From Eonycteris spelaea (Eukaryota > Chordata > Mammalia > Chiroptera > Pteropodidae), in contig PUFA01000027.1 in the NCBI GenBank assembly GCA_003508835.1, positions 9,114,001 through 9,178,000 of the forward strand: a stretch of 64,000 nt of DNA. Direction: 5' to 3'. A program made the translations under genes and the position numbers. Below the pieces are notes generated by a model, which was not told the DNA's origin, did no database searches, and saw nothing but the letters and a program-made list of their open reading frames with translations. Shown one piece after another: positions 24,627 through 35,919 of the stretch; positions within the stretch are counted from its first letter, which is position 1, and each line of letters opens with the position of its first letter.

Positions 24627-27488
24627 TTTGTCTATTCTATATGCATAGTATCATATTGTTTTATTCTCATTATTTCTCAGATTATACTCTTCTAGAATTT
24701 GCCAAATATTTTGGGTTTTGCTCATTACTGCTTTTATTCACGTGTACCACACCCGCAGCTTTAAGGTCCTGTATGAATCAAAAGACTCTTGAAGAAAATG
24801 GAACAACAAGGTCATTCTGTACTCTGCAGTTTCCCCATTCTGAAGACGGACGATAATACTATTTATAGGAACTTTGAAAAATACTAAACACCCAGCAGGC
24901 AATTCTACTTCTTTTTAAGTTGTCAAATACTTAAGGGAAGTACTTTTCATTCTTTGTGCAAGGGCTTGATGGGACTGTAAGAAAGATGCCATCCGTAAAT
25001 CCCCTTTTACTGCCAGGGAATAAGGACACAAACCAAGCGCAAACTCTTGAGTTCTCTCCCCTGGGCTCCAAATATTGAGTAAAGTGATACAAAAATGGAA
25101 AGATAGTTGGGAATCATTGATTTCAGGAATTGTGACTTGAATAGATCGATGATTATTTCTCACTGCTATGATTTTTATAAGCCAAGTTCTTTATTATTTC
25201 CATCAGTTTTTGCCATCTACTCACATTTCCACTTAAAACAGGTAGGATCATGGTTCATTCATTTTCATGAGGACATATTTAAAGTTCATAAACCTTAAAA
25301 TTTATCTAGTTCAGCCTCTCAAAAACCCAGATAGGTAGATGCCTATGTCCCTTATTCCTATAAGCTCATGAGCCACAACAGAAACAGAGGAAGGGAAAAA
25401 GTTGATGCTATCAAGTCCAGGAAAGTTTCTTTGTCACAGATATCTGTCCTGGAGGGATGGTAATTATTTGTGATGATCAATCACAAATCATTGTTTGAGG
25501 CAACCTGAGGAAAGCATTTTAAACAGGCTTTCTGATGTAGGTTGTGGGTAAAGAGTGAGTTTGTTTTCCAAATTTAAGGATAAAAGTGGGCATTGTTAAT
25601 AACATGCAGGGACAAAGTAGGTGTGTTGTCCCAAGCAAAGGGGGACTATCCCAGAAAAACTGGGGTCCTTAAGCTGGTATCAACTTAGGAGCTTCCTGCT
25701 AGAAAATAGTCCCTGCAGTGGACTGACTATGAGACAGAGTGGATCAAGGACTGTAATAACTCAGAAGAATGCTGTCCTCATTTCTATTATCAAACATCAT
25801 TGGTAGGTTGGGGACAGGGGTCCAGTTTTTAGGGTACCTAGGGCAGGTATGGGAGCTACGAAATGAGGCCTCTTGACTTTGAAAACCTCCCAATTGTTTC
25901 CTTATTGCTGCTCAGAACCTTCAAATGCTAATACAATGACCCCTTCATATGGCAAGTGAGCATTTGATAAACGCTTTTAATCAGGATGCTTGGGATGCAA
26001 GGCAGTCCAGAAATTATTGACTTGAAAGTCTATTGTACCTTGATTTTTAGTTGAATTTTTATATCCTCCTGTGTTGTGGGCCACATAAACTAAATTAGTG
26101 ATTAAATGCTTTATTTACGGTAAAAGGTATGATTGAACTTAAACACTCATTATAGCTGAATAAAAGTATTCCTGTTTCCCACTGTAACTAGAATTCTTAA
26201 GGCCACTTCTTAACTTTTTGCATAGTCTATGCACTAAAGGATAGACTATTTCAGCCTAATTAATATAACACATTATATAGTTCTCTAAGTATGTGTTAGA
26301 GTCATATGGGTTAGCCATATTTATTTTAAGGGCAGGGACAATTTTAATAAATCTATTTTATCTTCCATAGACTCTACCTAAGGGCAAGAGGTAATTTGGA
26401 TGCAGAACATATGTAATCAACTGACTTTAAAGCAACATTTAATGCCAATTTATAGAAAATTCATATTTGGGGATTTTTGAGGGATTAAATCAATAGAGTT
26501 CCCAACATAAAGTGAAATAAGTAATCTAAAGTCTGTTCTAATATGAGTAAATTAATACTCATTCAATGAATAAATCAGTGTGCAGTTTATTTCTCCTTTG
26601 GGATCTAAATTATCCAAATATTTATTTTCATATTTCTCCTTGTTTTGGTTTTAGAAACACTGCCTCAGGGTTTCTACATAATCTCAAATTGAAAATCACG
26701 AATATGAAACACAGTAAATTCTGGGGAAGTCTTTTTCAGTTGATTCTATTTTATAATTTTCTTGAGACTAAATTTCAGAGGTAAGCTTGTGAAATAGTTT
26801 AAAATGACAAATTTATGGGTTATTTGTAACATTTCCTATTTACACTTGCAAAACCAGTCCCTTCATGAAACAAACAAGTAAAAATCAACAATCAAAAGAA
26901 TTTGTAATGTCTCATAGTTGGGCCTGATATTTTGTATCTGAGGAAAAATTAAATATAATAATAGAATCTTACACTTCAGATGTTGCCTTTTCAATAATAA
27001 ACCAAGTTTACTTCATAAGTGAATAAACTTAAACAAGGCACCTTAATCTGTGATTAAGGACCATATTCAAGAAAAAAGATTTTGAAAAGCATGTATGAGA
27101 TTTGAAAACTCGTAGAAAAATATTCAATTTTTTTTATAATTTAGGAAGTTCTTAGTGCTTAGACTAAAAATATGGTGAGGGGGCAGTACAGAGATGCAGA
27201 TTTACTTTGATAGCCTAATTTCACTTTAATTAAATGCTTTTCCCAAATCTAACATGCTTCTAATTGGGAATTTTTTTCCTTACAAAAATTGTCTGAAATT
27301 ATTGTTGTCTTAGAGATTAAGCACAGTACTGTTGTCTTTATATGTTAATCAAATCTGTCAATTCAAACTAAAGGAACGTGAGTGCAGAAGATCAGTTCAC
27401 TGTTTGGCATGGCTTATTTAAGGAACTGGTATGTACTAACATATATTTAAATAACTGAGCTATTTCCAAAACATCCAAAAATTTGGTT
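24627..27488. other. Intergenic, nothing recognised
   Basis: 2.9 kb with no identifiable gene, RNA or repeat. The 24,584-24,856 + frame (90 codons) overlaps the LTR end and is not coding-like. Confidence 0.5.
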
Positions 27489-27496
27489 GTCTAAAT

Positions 27497-27722
27497 CAGC
27501 AGTCCCCAGACTTTTTGACACCAGGGACAGGTGCTCCTATGAGAATTTAGTGCCTGATGATCTGAGGTGGAGCTGAGGCAGTGATGCTAGCGCTGGGAAG
27601 CGGCTGCAAAAACGTCTGAAGCTTCAGCTGGATTGCCTGCTTCTCATCTCCTGCCGTGAGGCTCGGGTCCTAACAGGCCACTGAGCGACAGAGGTCCATG
27701 GCCAGGGAGTTGAGGACTTCTG
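27497..27722 (+). mobile_element. hAT non-autonomous DNA transposon with 8-bp target duplication
   Basis: Ends are inverted: CAGCAGTCCCCAG on the left and, read from the other side, CAGAAGTCCTCAACT on the right. Flanks GTCTAAAT (27489-27496) and ATCTAAAT (27723-27730) are an 8-bp duplication with one mismatch, as hAT elements make. The interior (GATGATCTGAGGTGGAGCTG, CCTAACAGGCCACTGAG) is a common mammalian hAT MITE; I do not recall its name. No transposase. Confidence 0.85.
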
Positions 27723-27974
27723 ATCTAAATGAGCTTTTTCCCCCTTCGACAATCATTGGAGCTTTGTAGAAATAGAAATAGTGTTTACACATAATGTTCT
27801 TGTTTTTCACCTTAAACAAAATTATTAGACTATGGTGTAAAATCAAGGTCAACCATTAATAAAGAAGCAAGTAATGTGAATTATTAGAAAGCATAAAGTT
27901 GCATGTTTTACATTCCTCATACTGATGTAAAACAAACTATCTCCTTTAGTACTTTTAATAACACTTTAAAAGAA

Positions 27975-28105
27975 TCTAAATGTTTAGGAAATGGTGGGGA
28001 TGGTTGTACATTGTGAATAATTAATACCACGTAATTGTACATTTAAACATGATAAAAATGGCAAGTTTTGTTATATATAATTTACTACAATTTTTAAATA
28101 GCAAA
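27975..28105 (+). repeat. L1MB-type LINE-1 3' end
   Basis: GGGGATGGTTGTACATTGTG, CACGTAATTGTACATTTAAA and TTACTACAATTTTTAAAT are the L1MB 3' terminus in order, ending in A-rich sequence. Confidence 0.75.
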
Positions 28106-28626
28106 AAACTTAAAGAATTTAATACTTAAGAGTATTTTAAGTTTAAAGTAAAATATTTTTTTAATATTGAGTATAACTTTACAGTTTAAAATGTAGTGTC
28201 CCATGCATTAGCTTTTCTTTACTCCCATTTTCCCTCTACGTTTTTCCTCTTCCACTTTAATTCACATTAAACTTTCTACAGAACGAATCATTTTACTGGT
28301 TACACAGAAAATTAAAAGGTATATAAGATGCCGCAGTCCCCTTCGCATCAATGTGACCTTTTAAAATTAAGATTTCTTTATAAAATTTTTTTTTATGCTT
28401 TCAGCTCTTCTTTCTACTTCGAAAATCAATCTGCTGCTGCTTCTGAACCATGTGACTTCAAATCTACTATATTTTAAAAGTTTTCTGGGAAAATGTCACG
28501 AGGTCAGTGTTTACAACTTTCTGAACACATCTGTCTCTTTGGAGATCATTAAGCCCTATCTGTCGCCAATGGAAAAAAAAAACAAAGTGATACTACAATC
28601 ATTTTAATTTGTAATGCTTACTCAAA
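28106..28626. other. Intergenic, nothing recognised
   Basis: No gene or repeat identified. Confidence 0.5.
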
Positions 28627-28674
28627 ATACATACATACATACATACATACATACATACATACATACATACATAC
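28627..28674 (+). repeat. (ATAC)12 microsatellite
   Basis: Twelve perfect tetranucleotide units. Confidence 0.98.
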
Positions 28675-30617
28675 CATGGATTGATGTTGGTGTTGTTTAA
28701 ATAGTACTTCATTTCTTTTTCAGGATTTTCTATAAAGACTATTTAAAAATGGTTAAATAAATAAATTTTAAGTAAGATGTGATTCATTGTTACATACATT
28801 TTTTAAGTCGTTAAAAATTTAAATCAAGAAAGTAGCTAGGTCCAGGTTACGCCAAAAGAGTAGGGCTTATGAAACTGCTTGTGATCACAGACGTCTAGAC
28901 ACAATGACATTGTGGTTTTGCCATTACCCTCAGCCTCTCATACAAAGCCAGTCAAGTGATTAAGATGGCAACCTAGGTCATGTTGGCTGGCACGTGGGAG
29001 TCACTGAAATAATTTAGATAGTTCCTTTACCCAAATGTCTTCCTGATATAGTTGCTGAAGAGATTAAGTGGCAAAAAAAAAAAAAAAAAAAAAAAAAAAG
29101 TATTTAAAGACATTAGGACAAGTGTTATCAGGTGTCCTGGAACCTTTTACCAGAAAGAATAATACCTGGGAAGTTATAGAAGGATTAGACATTATTCAAG
29201 TGCCTTGGTCATAAATAAAATAATTCAGATGTTTCAGATGCTTAGAAGTGTGTCAAAAATTTAGATGACATTTATCACTTTTAAAATGTGCCCTCTTTCA
29301 GAGTGATCACGATAGTACAATATTTTCAGTTTGGGGGCTTTTATTTTAGATTTAAATTTTGAGCATATTAAATTTGCTATAATTACATAAATTTCATAGC
29401 ATGTTTTCTCAAACCATAATTATAATTCTAATACATCCAAGTAAATTAAAAATTTATTTCCCGTAGAAACATAAATATAATTTTAGAATGGAAGTAAATA
29501 AGAATATTTGAATCTATATGCAAAAGAACTACCTTACATATGAATTCATGAACCATAGCTATTCTATATATACTTTTAATTCAACATTCTAAAATTATTA
29601 ATATTTATATAAAGGCATCCACTAAACAAATTATCGCTTCTTAAACTATATTTTTCATCAAGTTTTTTTTTAATAAATAAATCTTCCTAAATGAATCTTA
29701 TGTTAAAAAAAAAAAAGTCAAGCCCTAAAAGTATTCGCTGCATTCTGAGTAAAGTGGGCCAAATTCTTTAGTATAATGTCCAACATTGATAACAGATGGA
29801 AACTTGGCTTTTACACAATACTTATCATAACTGCTCTATATGTCCATTTGCCTTCTTTGACTTCCTTCTATTATTATATTTTTCACCTTCCTCATATCAA
29901 ACTGCAGCTGGAAAACAGAACGCAATTATTCCTTATTTTTAAGTTTTGGTTTTTCTTTTAAGGTACCAAGTAGAAGACATTCAGTGGCCTTCTCCTTTAT
30001 AATGTTTTGTCATTATAAACCTTGAAAATGCTGCCTGATAGACAAAGTGGCTCATTTTACAAACTCCTATATTCAGGCCAAATGCTATAATATTGGGTAA
30101 TAAATTTATTTCCTTGTCACATAAAGATAAGTTTACTTATATTTTATAATTGAGTGACAGGCATATTATTTTGAGTAACAGGAATATTCTATAAATTACT
30201 CTTACCTAATAGTAATCACCTGCAGGTGTTAAGATCACATAGTAACAACTCATACTAGCATAACAAAGAAATTTATTTAAAAATATATAATTAGGCTTCG
30301 ACAACAGAATTAACTGTGCTACTAACTGTAATTACTATCTGTAATTATCACACCTTTGTTTTTTTTTCTCCTTTCATTACATAATGTTTACATGAAGGGG
30401 AATTAAATAATCTAAAAGCTTGATGTAATTACCAAATGCTTTGATGAAATAGTCAAACTTCCATATAGAATGCTTTCTGTACCATTTATGCAGAATAAAG
30501 TGACTACCTCAATGGTAAACAATGTCCGTCAGTAATTTCTAATCACAGTTCTATCAATAAAACTTTTTTTGGTCCATAGGTAAGTCAATTAGTATTTTTA
30601 CTACACAGTGTCTTCAT
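28675..30617. other. Intergenic with one long poly(A), otherwise unassigned
   Basis: A27 at 29073-29099 is not preceded by a recognisable SINE or retrogene. Remaining sequence is AT-rich and unassigned. Confidence 0.5.
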
Positions 30618-31097
30618 TGTGTGGTAAGCTAAATAACATCAACCCTTCGCGCACCTCCATACTCATGTCCTGATCACAAAAACCTGTGAATACCTCATCT
30701 GGCCAAATGGACTTAGAAGTATGATTAAGTGAGAGATTTTGAGATGGGGAGATTATCCTGGGTTATCTGATTGAAACCAAAAAGTTATCACAACTATCTG
30801 TGCAAGAGCTAGGCTGAGGGAGATTTGACTACAGTAGAAGAGATATGCCCACAGAAACAGAGATTTGAGTGATGAAGCCAAGAGCCAAGAATGTTAGCAG
30901 CCTCTCAAAGTGGAGAATCCTAGGATGGGATTCTCCCCTGGAGCCTCCAGAAACAAGCCCAGCAGACACCTTGATTTTAGAGGATTTTAGACTCATTTTA
31001 GACTTCTAATTTCCAGAACCATAAGCGTTATGATAAATCTGTGTTGCTTTAAGCTAATGAACTTGTAATTTGTTACAGCAGCTACAGGGAACTAATA
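30618..31097 (+). mobile_element. MLT1 (ERVL-MaLR) solo LTR, + strand
   Basis: TGTGTGGTAAGCTAAATAAC start, TTTGAGATGGGGAGATTATC, CCTGGGTTATCTGATTG, GCAGACACCTTGATTTTAG, ending GCTACAGGGAACTAATA. It is abutted by a Tigger element. No internal region. Confidence 0.88.
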
Positions 31098-31274
31098 GAG
31101 GCATTCCTCAGAGATACTGTGGGTTCCAATCCAGACCCCCATAATAAAAGTAGCACACCTCCATAAAGTGAGGCATAATCTTTTGGCTGGTAGAGGGTCT
31201 TGCCTTCAGTTTGTAAAACGTGCAATACCTGTGAAGCACAATCAAGGGAAGCGCAACAAAACGAAGTCTGCTTG
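31098..31274 (+). mobile_element. Tigger-type MITE abutting the MLT1 end
   Basis: Flanked by TA on both sides (31096-31097 and 31275-31276). Interior GGCATTCCTCAGAGATACTG and CAGTTTGTAAAACGTGCAA matches the copy at 12471-12637, though the two have diverged. No transposase. Confidence 0.82.
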
Positions 31275-31599
31275 TACAATCTGTATAAAGGTTAAATTAA
31301 ATGACCTCCAAGATCTTTTTTATGATTAGAGAAAGTTTCTCTGTGCTGTCAGCCTTATGGATTTTTATTTTTAATAATTTGTAATAGGCATAGCTTAAGA
31401 AAATTTTTTTTCACTAGTTATTTGGGATGCAATGTTATTTGTTGTAATTAGTCCATTGGGTATTATCATGTCATCATCAAGAGGCAGCAAACACTAGGGG
31501 AGACATTTCTTTTACTTACTCTTACCAAGTAGAAGGAAAATGTTATATTAATTGATTTCTGTTTGAGTAGCCAATTCACTTAGAAATTCAAAACACAAG
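31275..31599. other. Between last repeat and probable ETV1 3' end, nothing recognised
   Basis: AT-rich unassigned sequence. May still be 3' UTR if a more distal poly(A) signal is used. Confidence 0.4.
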
Positions 31600-34157
31600 A
31601 ATCTTGAAGAAATCAGCTGCCAGATTTATTAATCTATCTGAAAATAAAAGAGAACCAAACAAAAAGTAGAAAACAAAACTTAAAAAAATTGAGATACATT
31701 TTCCAAGAGTGTATAAAGCAACGTTTTAAACCCTTCTGTATTGGAAATATCATTAATGTTGGCCAACTACTTATTTTGTTCAGTGAGTCACTACCTTAAA
31801 CAGTCAATTATATAATATGTCCTTAAATATTATATAATTAATAACAGTTCCTCCTTTGATTCCTTAAGAAAATTCATAGCCCTATTCCTCCCCACTGGCA
31901 AACTAGAAGTGGAATTTTAAAAAGGAAAAAGAAAAGGAAAAAAAGTGAAAGAATAGAAAAGAAATACTTGATACAATTTCATTTAGATTATATTTGAAAG
32001 ACCCATTTTCAATTTCTCCTTTAATTTCTCCAAATATGTCCATTTTCTTTCCAATAAAACTTTAGCTGAATATTTTAAAATCTGTTTTAATTCTAAATAC
32101 TATAAATAGCCACATGAGTATAGTGGGGTGGGGGGGGGTCAGGGGAAGTTCTGATTTTTAAGGCATACTTACTAGCCCAGAATGGGCTTAATGGTATATA
32201 ATTTATGTGCAGGACAATCATTAAAACCAAAAGTTACATATGTATGTTGAAATTAGAAATTTCATGTAGAATTATATGTGAATAGTATCAGTTATGGTAT
32301 GTGGATTTCCCAATAACTGTTTGATTTAAAGACATGTGAAACATGGGTCGCTGGAAGATCAACTTTCAATAATCTTTACCACGCTCATTATGAAATACTT
32401 TTATAAGTTGATTTCAAATTTGTTTAGATTTTTTTTTTTAACATTTTGCTATAGACTCTTAAAAAACTGTTGTTCTTCTGAGATATTTGGATGGATTGGA
32501 CAAAACTCATGTTTGCTGCTTGAATTATTTAACAAGCCATCCAGAGATACTATAACCCCATTTACTTATGGTTTTTCCCAAGGTGAATGGAATGACATAT
32601 CCTGCTTTCAGTATTTTCTCCAAATGCAAAATGAAAGCAAAACAAAAACCTTTGAAACTTTAAATCTTTAAATCTTCTTTCAAACAATCCAATCACATTT
32701 ACATGAGTGTTCAAAACAAGATGATGGCTATCAGTGCCAGCACTATGTCATACAGCAACTTCCTCATTTACTTTAACAGTTTGTAAATAATTTTCCACTT
32801 CACGAAAAGTTACAAAAGTTTCCACAGTTTCCCTTTAGCAAGCTGAAGCTCACTCTTCATTTGTCAATGTGCATAAAAGCTGCTTATAGCATAGCATGGC
32901 ATAAGCAATTTTTTTTAAGCAATAAATGGTTTGAGTCATCTATTTTGTCCTGAAATGCTATCTGTAGTTAACTGCATTGCTTATAAATGGTAATAGTAAA
33001 TTCAGCATGAAAGAGAATATTCGAGAAAAGACAGCAGCAGAAGCATTAGCATTATCTAATATTTATATATGTTATCAACATAACACAGCAGTAAAAGGTT
33101 TAAATGCATATCAATGGGTACCATCTCTAAAAATTACTATAGTACCTATTTAGTGTATTGGATATTTTTCTTAAGGAGTGCTTGCTGTATCTAGAACAGC
33201 ATAATATGTGATTTAGTACAGTTAATTCTTATTGATTAAATAATGTTTTTATGTGCTGAAGGAAGTGAAGACACAGATAATCTTTTGCTTCATTGTGATC
33301 CCAGATTTACCATTTAAATGAAGATTTCAAAGGACCATGACATATTATTATTTAACAGAAATGGGCTTCAAATTTTTAATCGACAGTATGATTTGTATTT
33401 AAACAGCAAGGTGGCACCAGATACATGTAATGCTTGCTACTGGCCTGTGACTCATTTTGGAGCCAGAGTCCAAAATTGTGCCCCTCATTTACAGTCATGG
33501 TGATTACTCAACTTCAGAGAGAATTACCCATTTTATGGTTATCCTCTGTAAGTCATATATAAAGCAAAACAAACAAACAAAAACAGCAAATGCAATCTCT
33601 AAATACCTTTCTACGAGAGGTGCAAAACAGTTATTTCTAATAATTGAACCGCCATTTACAGAATTTGTTTGTACACCTTGCGGAGACTCAGAAATGATAG
33701 AGAAAGAGCCCAAGGCAAATAGTCTCCAAGTGGATATTTACACAATGTGAATTAACTGTACCATAGATACTGAGAGAAAATGAACATTTTCTTATGTTGT
33801 TATGAAATCAAAGAAATCAAACATGATATAGCTTCATCATACTTAAAACCTGTGTGACCCCATCCCAAGCCTAAGTAAAAAGTAATCCCCCACTCCCCCC
33901 ACCCATTCACCCATTATCTTCCTGTTACACAGAATAAATGTTTAGATTACTCCCACCCACCCTCAAATAAAGTGCGCAGTCCATGGCAGACCATAGAATA
34001 ATGCAACAGGAAAAGCCCCTTTTTGTGTATTATTATTTTTAAAAATAAAATACAAACAACAAAAATCAAACAAAAATTGAAGAGAATTCAGAGATTCTCT
34101 GCATCTTGCAAAAAGAGGGAAAGAGAGCGAGGAGGCCCTGCTTGGCTGTCCCTTGGG
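31600..34157 (-). other. ETV1: ETV1 3' untranslated region (probable extent)
   Basis: Sequence directly after the TAA keeps low-complexity and T-rich blocks that I associate with the ETV1 3' UTR, including the stretch around 33,950-34,060. No repeat is recognisable from 31,600 to 34,157, in contrast to the transposon-dense sequence below 31,275. This fits constrained UTR. A minus-strand AATAAA lies at 31625-31630 and others occur near 31365 and 30107; I cannot tell which is used. A C-rich block at 33887-33912 gives a G-rich mRNA segment (see findings). Confidence 0.6.
31625..31630 (-). terminator. Candidate ETV1 polyadenylation signal (AATAAA)
   Basis: TTTATT on the + strand is a canonical AATAAA on the gene strand, about 2.5 kb past the stop codon and before the first transposon relic downstream. 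Other AATAAA matches exist, so the choice is inference. Confidence 0.3.
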
Positions 34158-34378
34158 TTAATATACATAGCCTTCGTTGTAGGGGTGAGGGTTGCAGCAA
34201 GCCCCGTCTGGCATGTAGGCCATGCTCTCATCAAAGTGAGACAGCGGCACGTGTCCTCTTCGTTGATGTGACGTTCCATGTCTGTCTTCAGCAGCGGGCG
34301 CTGGTTATCTGGAAAGGCCATCGAGAAGAGGGCTTCTGGATCACACACAAATTTGTAGACATATCTCTCTCCAGCCAC
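34158..34378 (-). CDS. ETV1: ETV1 terminal coding exon: end of ETS domain and C-terminal tail
   Basis: The exon begins after TTTTCACCAG and encodes VAGERYVYKFVCDPEALFSM, which closes the ETS wing (strands 3 and 4), then AFPDNQRPLLKTDMERHINE and EDT. From there the frame is wrong: one C of + strand GGCACCGTG is missing at 34250/34251. In the +1 frame the sequence continues VPLSHFDESMAYMPDG, then ACCNPHPYNEGYVY and a TAA stop at 34160-34158, the ETV1 C-terminus. Length is 221 where 222 is required. Read literally, the tail would be replaced by about 55 unrelated residues running into the 3' UTR. EGGCC of human reads DGACC here, a substitution or a second local error. The correct end is almost certainly 34158. 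Confidence 0.94.
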
Positions 34379-34423
34379 CTGGTGAAAACATGGAAGAGAA
34401 AAACTCATCCTTATGCATGGCGT

Positions 34424-34556
34424 CAGACATTAACTAGACTTACTGGTGATCGCAGCATTTACGAATATCGATTATTATGCTGTACGCCTGAGATTAATGG
34501 GACATCATATGTCAATTATACCTCGAAGAAAACAAACAAACAAACAAACAAAAAAC
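34424..34556 (+). mobile_element. L1 3' tail with (AAAC)n, antisense in last ETV1 intron
   Basis: ATTAACTAGACTTACTGGTG, ACGAATATCGATTATTATGC and ATATGTCAATTATACCTCG are the L1 3' UTR end seen in laurasiatherian genomes, followed by an AAAC-repeat tail. It begins about 45 bases from the acceptor of the terminal exon (34379-34380). Confidence 0.8.
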
Positions 34557-35858
34557 ACATTTTTACCATCCCAGATGGGGAAGGAAAGGGAACAAAAACA
34601 TGGTTTAATACACGAGAAAGTCTGGATAAAAGACAAAGCAACCAAGTGTTAGCAGATACTCATTTTTAAAAAAAGTTTTTACTTTGTGGAATAAACTACG
34701 ATTCAGTTGAGGGAAATGCGAAATATTGACCTTAAGAATATTTACATTCATTCTAGACATAGCTAAAAAGTTTAGCAGTTTCCTTGTTTTAATATAAAGA
34801 TAAACTTACATTGTTAATGGAGGGGGTGGAAAAAATCAATGATTTCACACAGATATCTCAGCGAAGTTTCCCCCCCCCCCTTCTTTGAGAAGGTAATACC
34901 TATACTTGCAAAATTAACTGGACCTTTAAGGTGTAGTCTCCTTCTTAATATTACATTTCTGAAACTGTAGAAAATTAAACTTCCAAACCTTAGAAGAAAA
35001 ATGTGTTATGTTCTTAATATGACTAGACTAGTGATTCACTGATTCACATGGTAAAATGGTTCTTTTTTCTATTTTTTTTCCACTGTGTATTCTCATCAAA
35101 AAAAAAAAAGAAAGATGCATAGCCTTATTTAAATGAAAGATGGATCAAGAAGACAGCATTATTCTGGGTACATCTTTTAAAAATGAAGACAAGATGCATT
35201 AGACAGAAGTTAAGGATGTGTATAAAGTGTCAAATTGAAGTAAGAGGTGTAAAAAAGTGAAAGGAATTTAAAGTACACAATGCATGGAGAGGAAAGGAGA
35301 AAAAGAAATGTGACAGCTGCATGAAATAAAGTAGTAGCATAATTTGTAGGGAATGACATGCCCCAGACTTAAATTTTGAAGAGTAATGCTTCTCTAGGAA
35401 ATTATAAACAACTGAGTGAAACATATATGGTCCCCCTTCCCCTCAGCACCATTAATAAACAATGCTGAGGTTCTCAAAACTAGGTTGGGTATGTGTGAGT
35501 ATAAGGATAAATATTCTTTGTATCAACTTTGATAGTAACTTGTGTGTGTACCCAGAGTTCAGTAATTTTAGGAAGGTGAAAATTAATCACCTCTGGGTTC
35601 ATATGCATCAAGAAGGCACTGCTAGTCGCCTTGTGATATAGGGGGATGGTGAGTTTGTGGTTTAGAAACTGTCTGTATATGTTTGGAAGAAAAGAAGTAA
35701 CTGCTGTTCTGGACTCAGATTTAGAATACATTTTTATCCGGAGTTTTTACCCTGTAAGAGGTGCCCAAATAACCTGAATAGTCTCAGGTTTGAAAATAGT
35801 CAACACTGGTTTTTATGAATTTAGATATGTTTCTTAAACTGCTCTTAGTTTCTTTACT

Positions 35859-35919
35859 TTTCTTTCTTTCTTTCTGTCTTTCTTTTTTTTTCTTTTTTTT
35901 TTTTTTTTTTTTTTTTTGG
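35859..35919 (+). repeat. (CTTT)n plus poly(T) tract
   Basis: TTTC units run into about 21 T. On the gene strand this is an AAAG/A tract deep in the intron. Confidence 0.93.

Noticed and set aside
28627..28674. CRISPR-like regular repeat
   Set aside because: Simple ATAC microsatellite with no spacers, in a mammalian genome.
29073..29099. Poly(A) tail of a retrogene or SINE
   Set aside because: No SINE body, reading frame or target duplication in the preceding sequence. The same holds for 46247-46272 and 62191-62219.
34106..34669. 187-codon + strand frame across the last ETV1 exon
   Set aside because: It is the antisense of the ETV1 C-terminal exon, 3' UTR start and L1 tail; its length comes from the conserved exon on the other strand.
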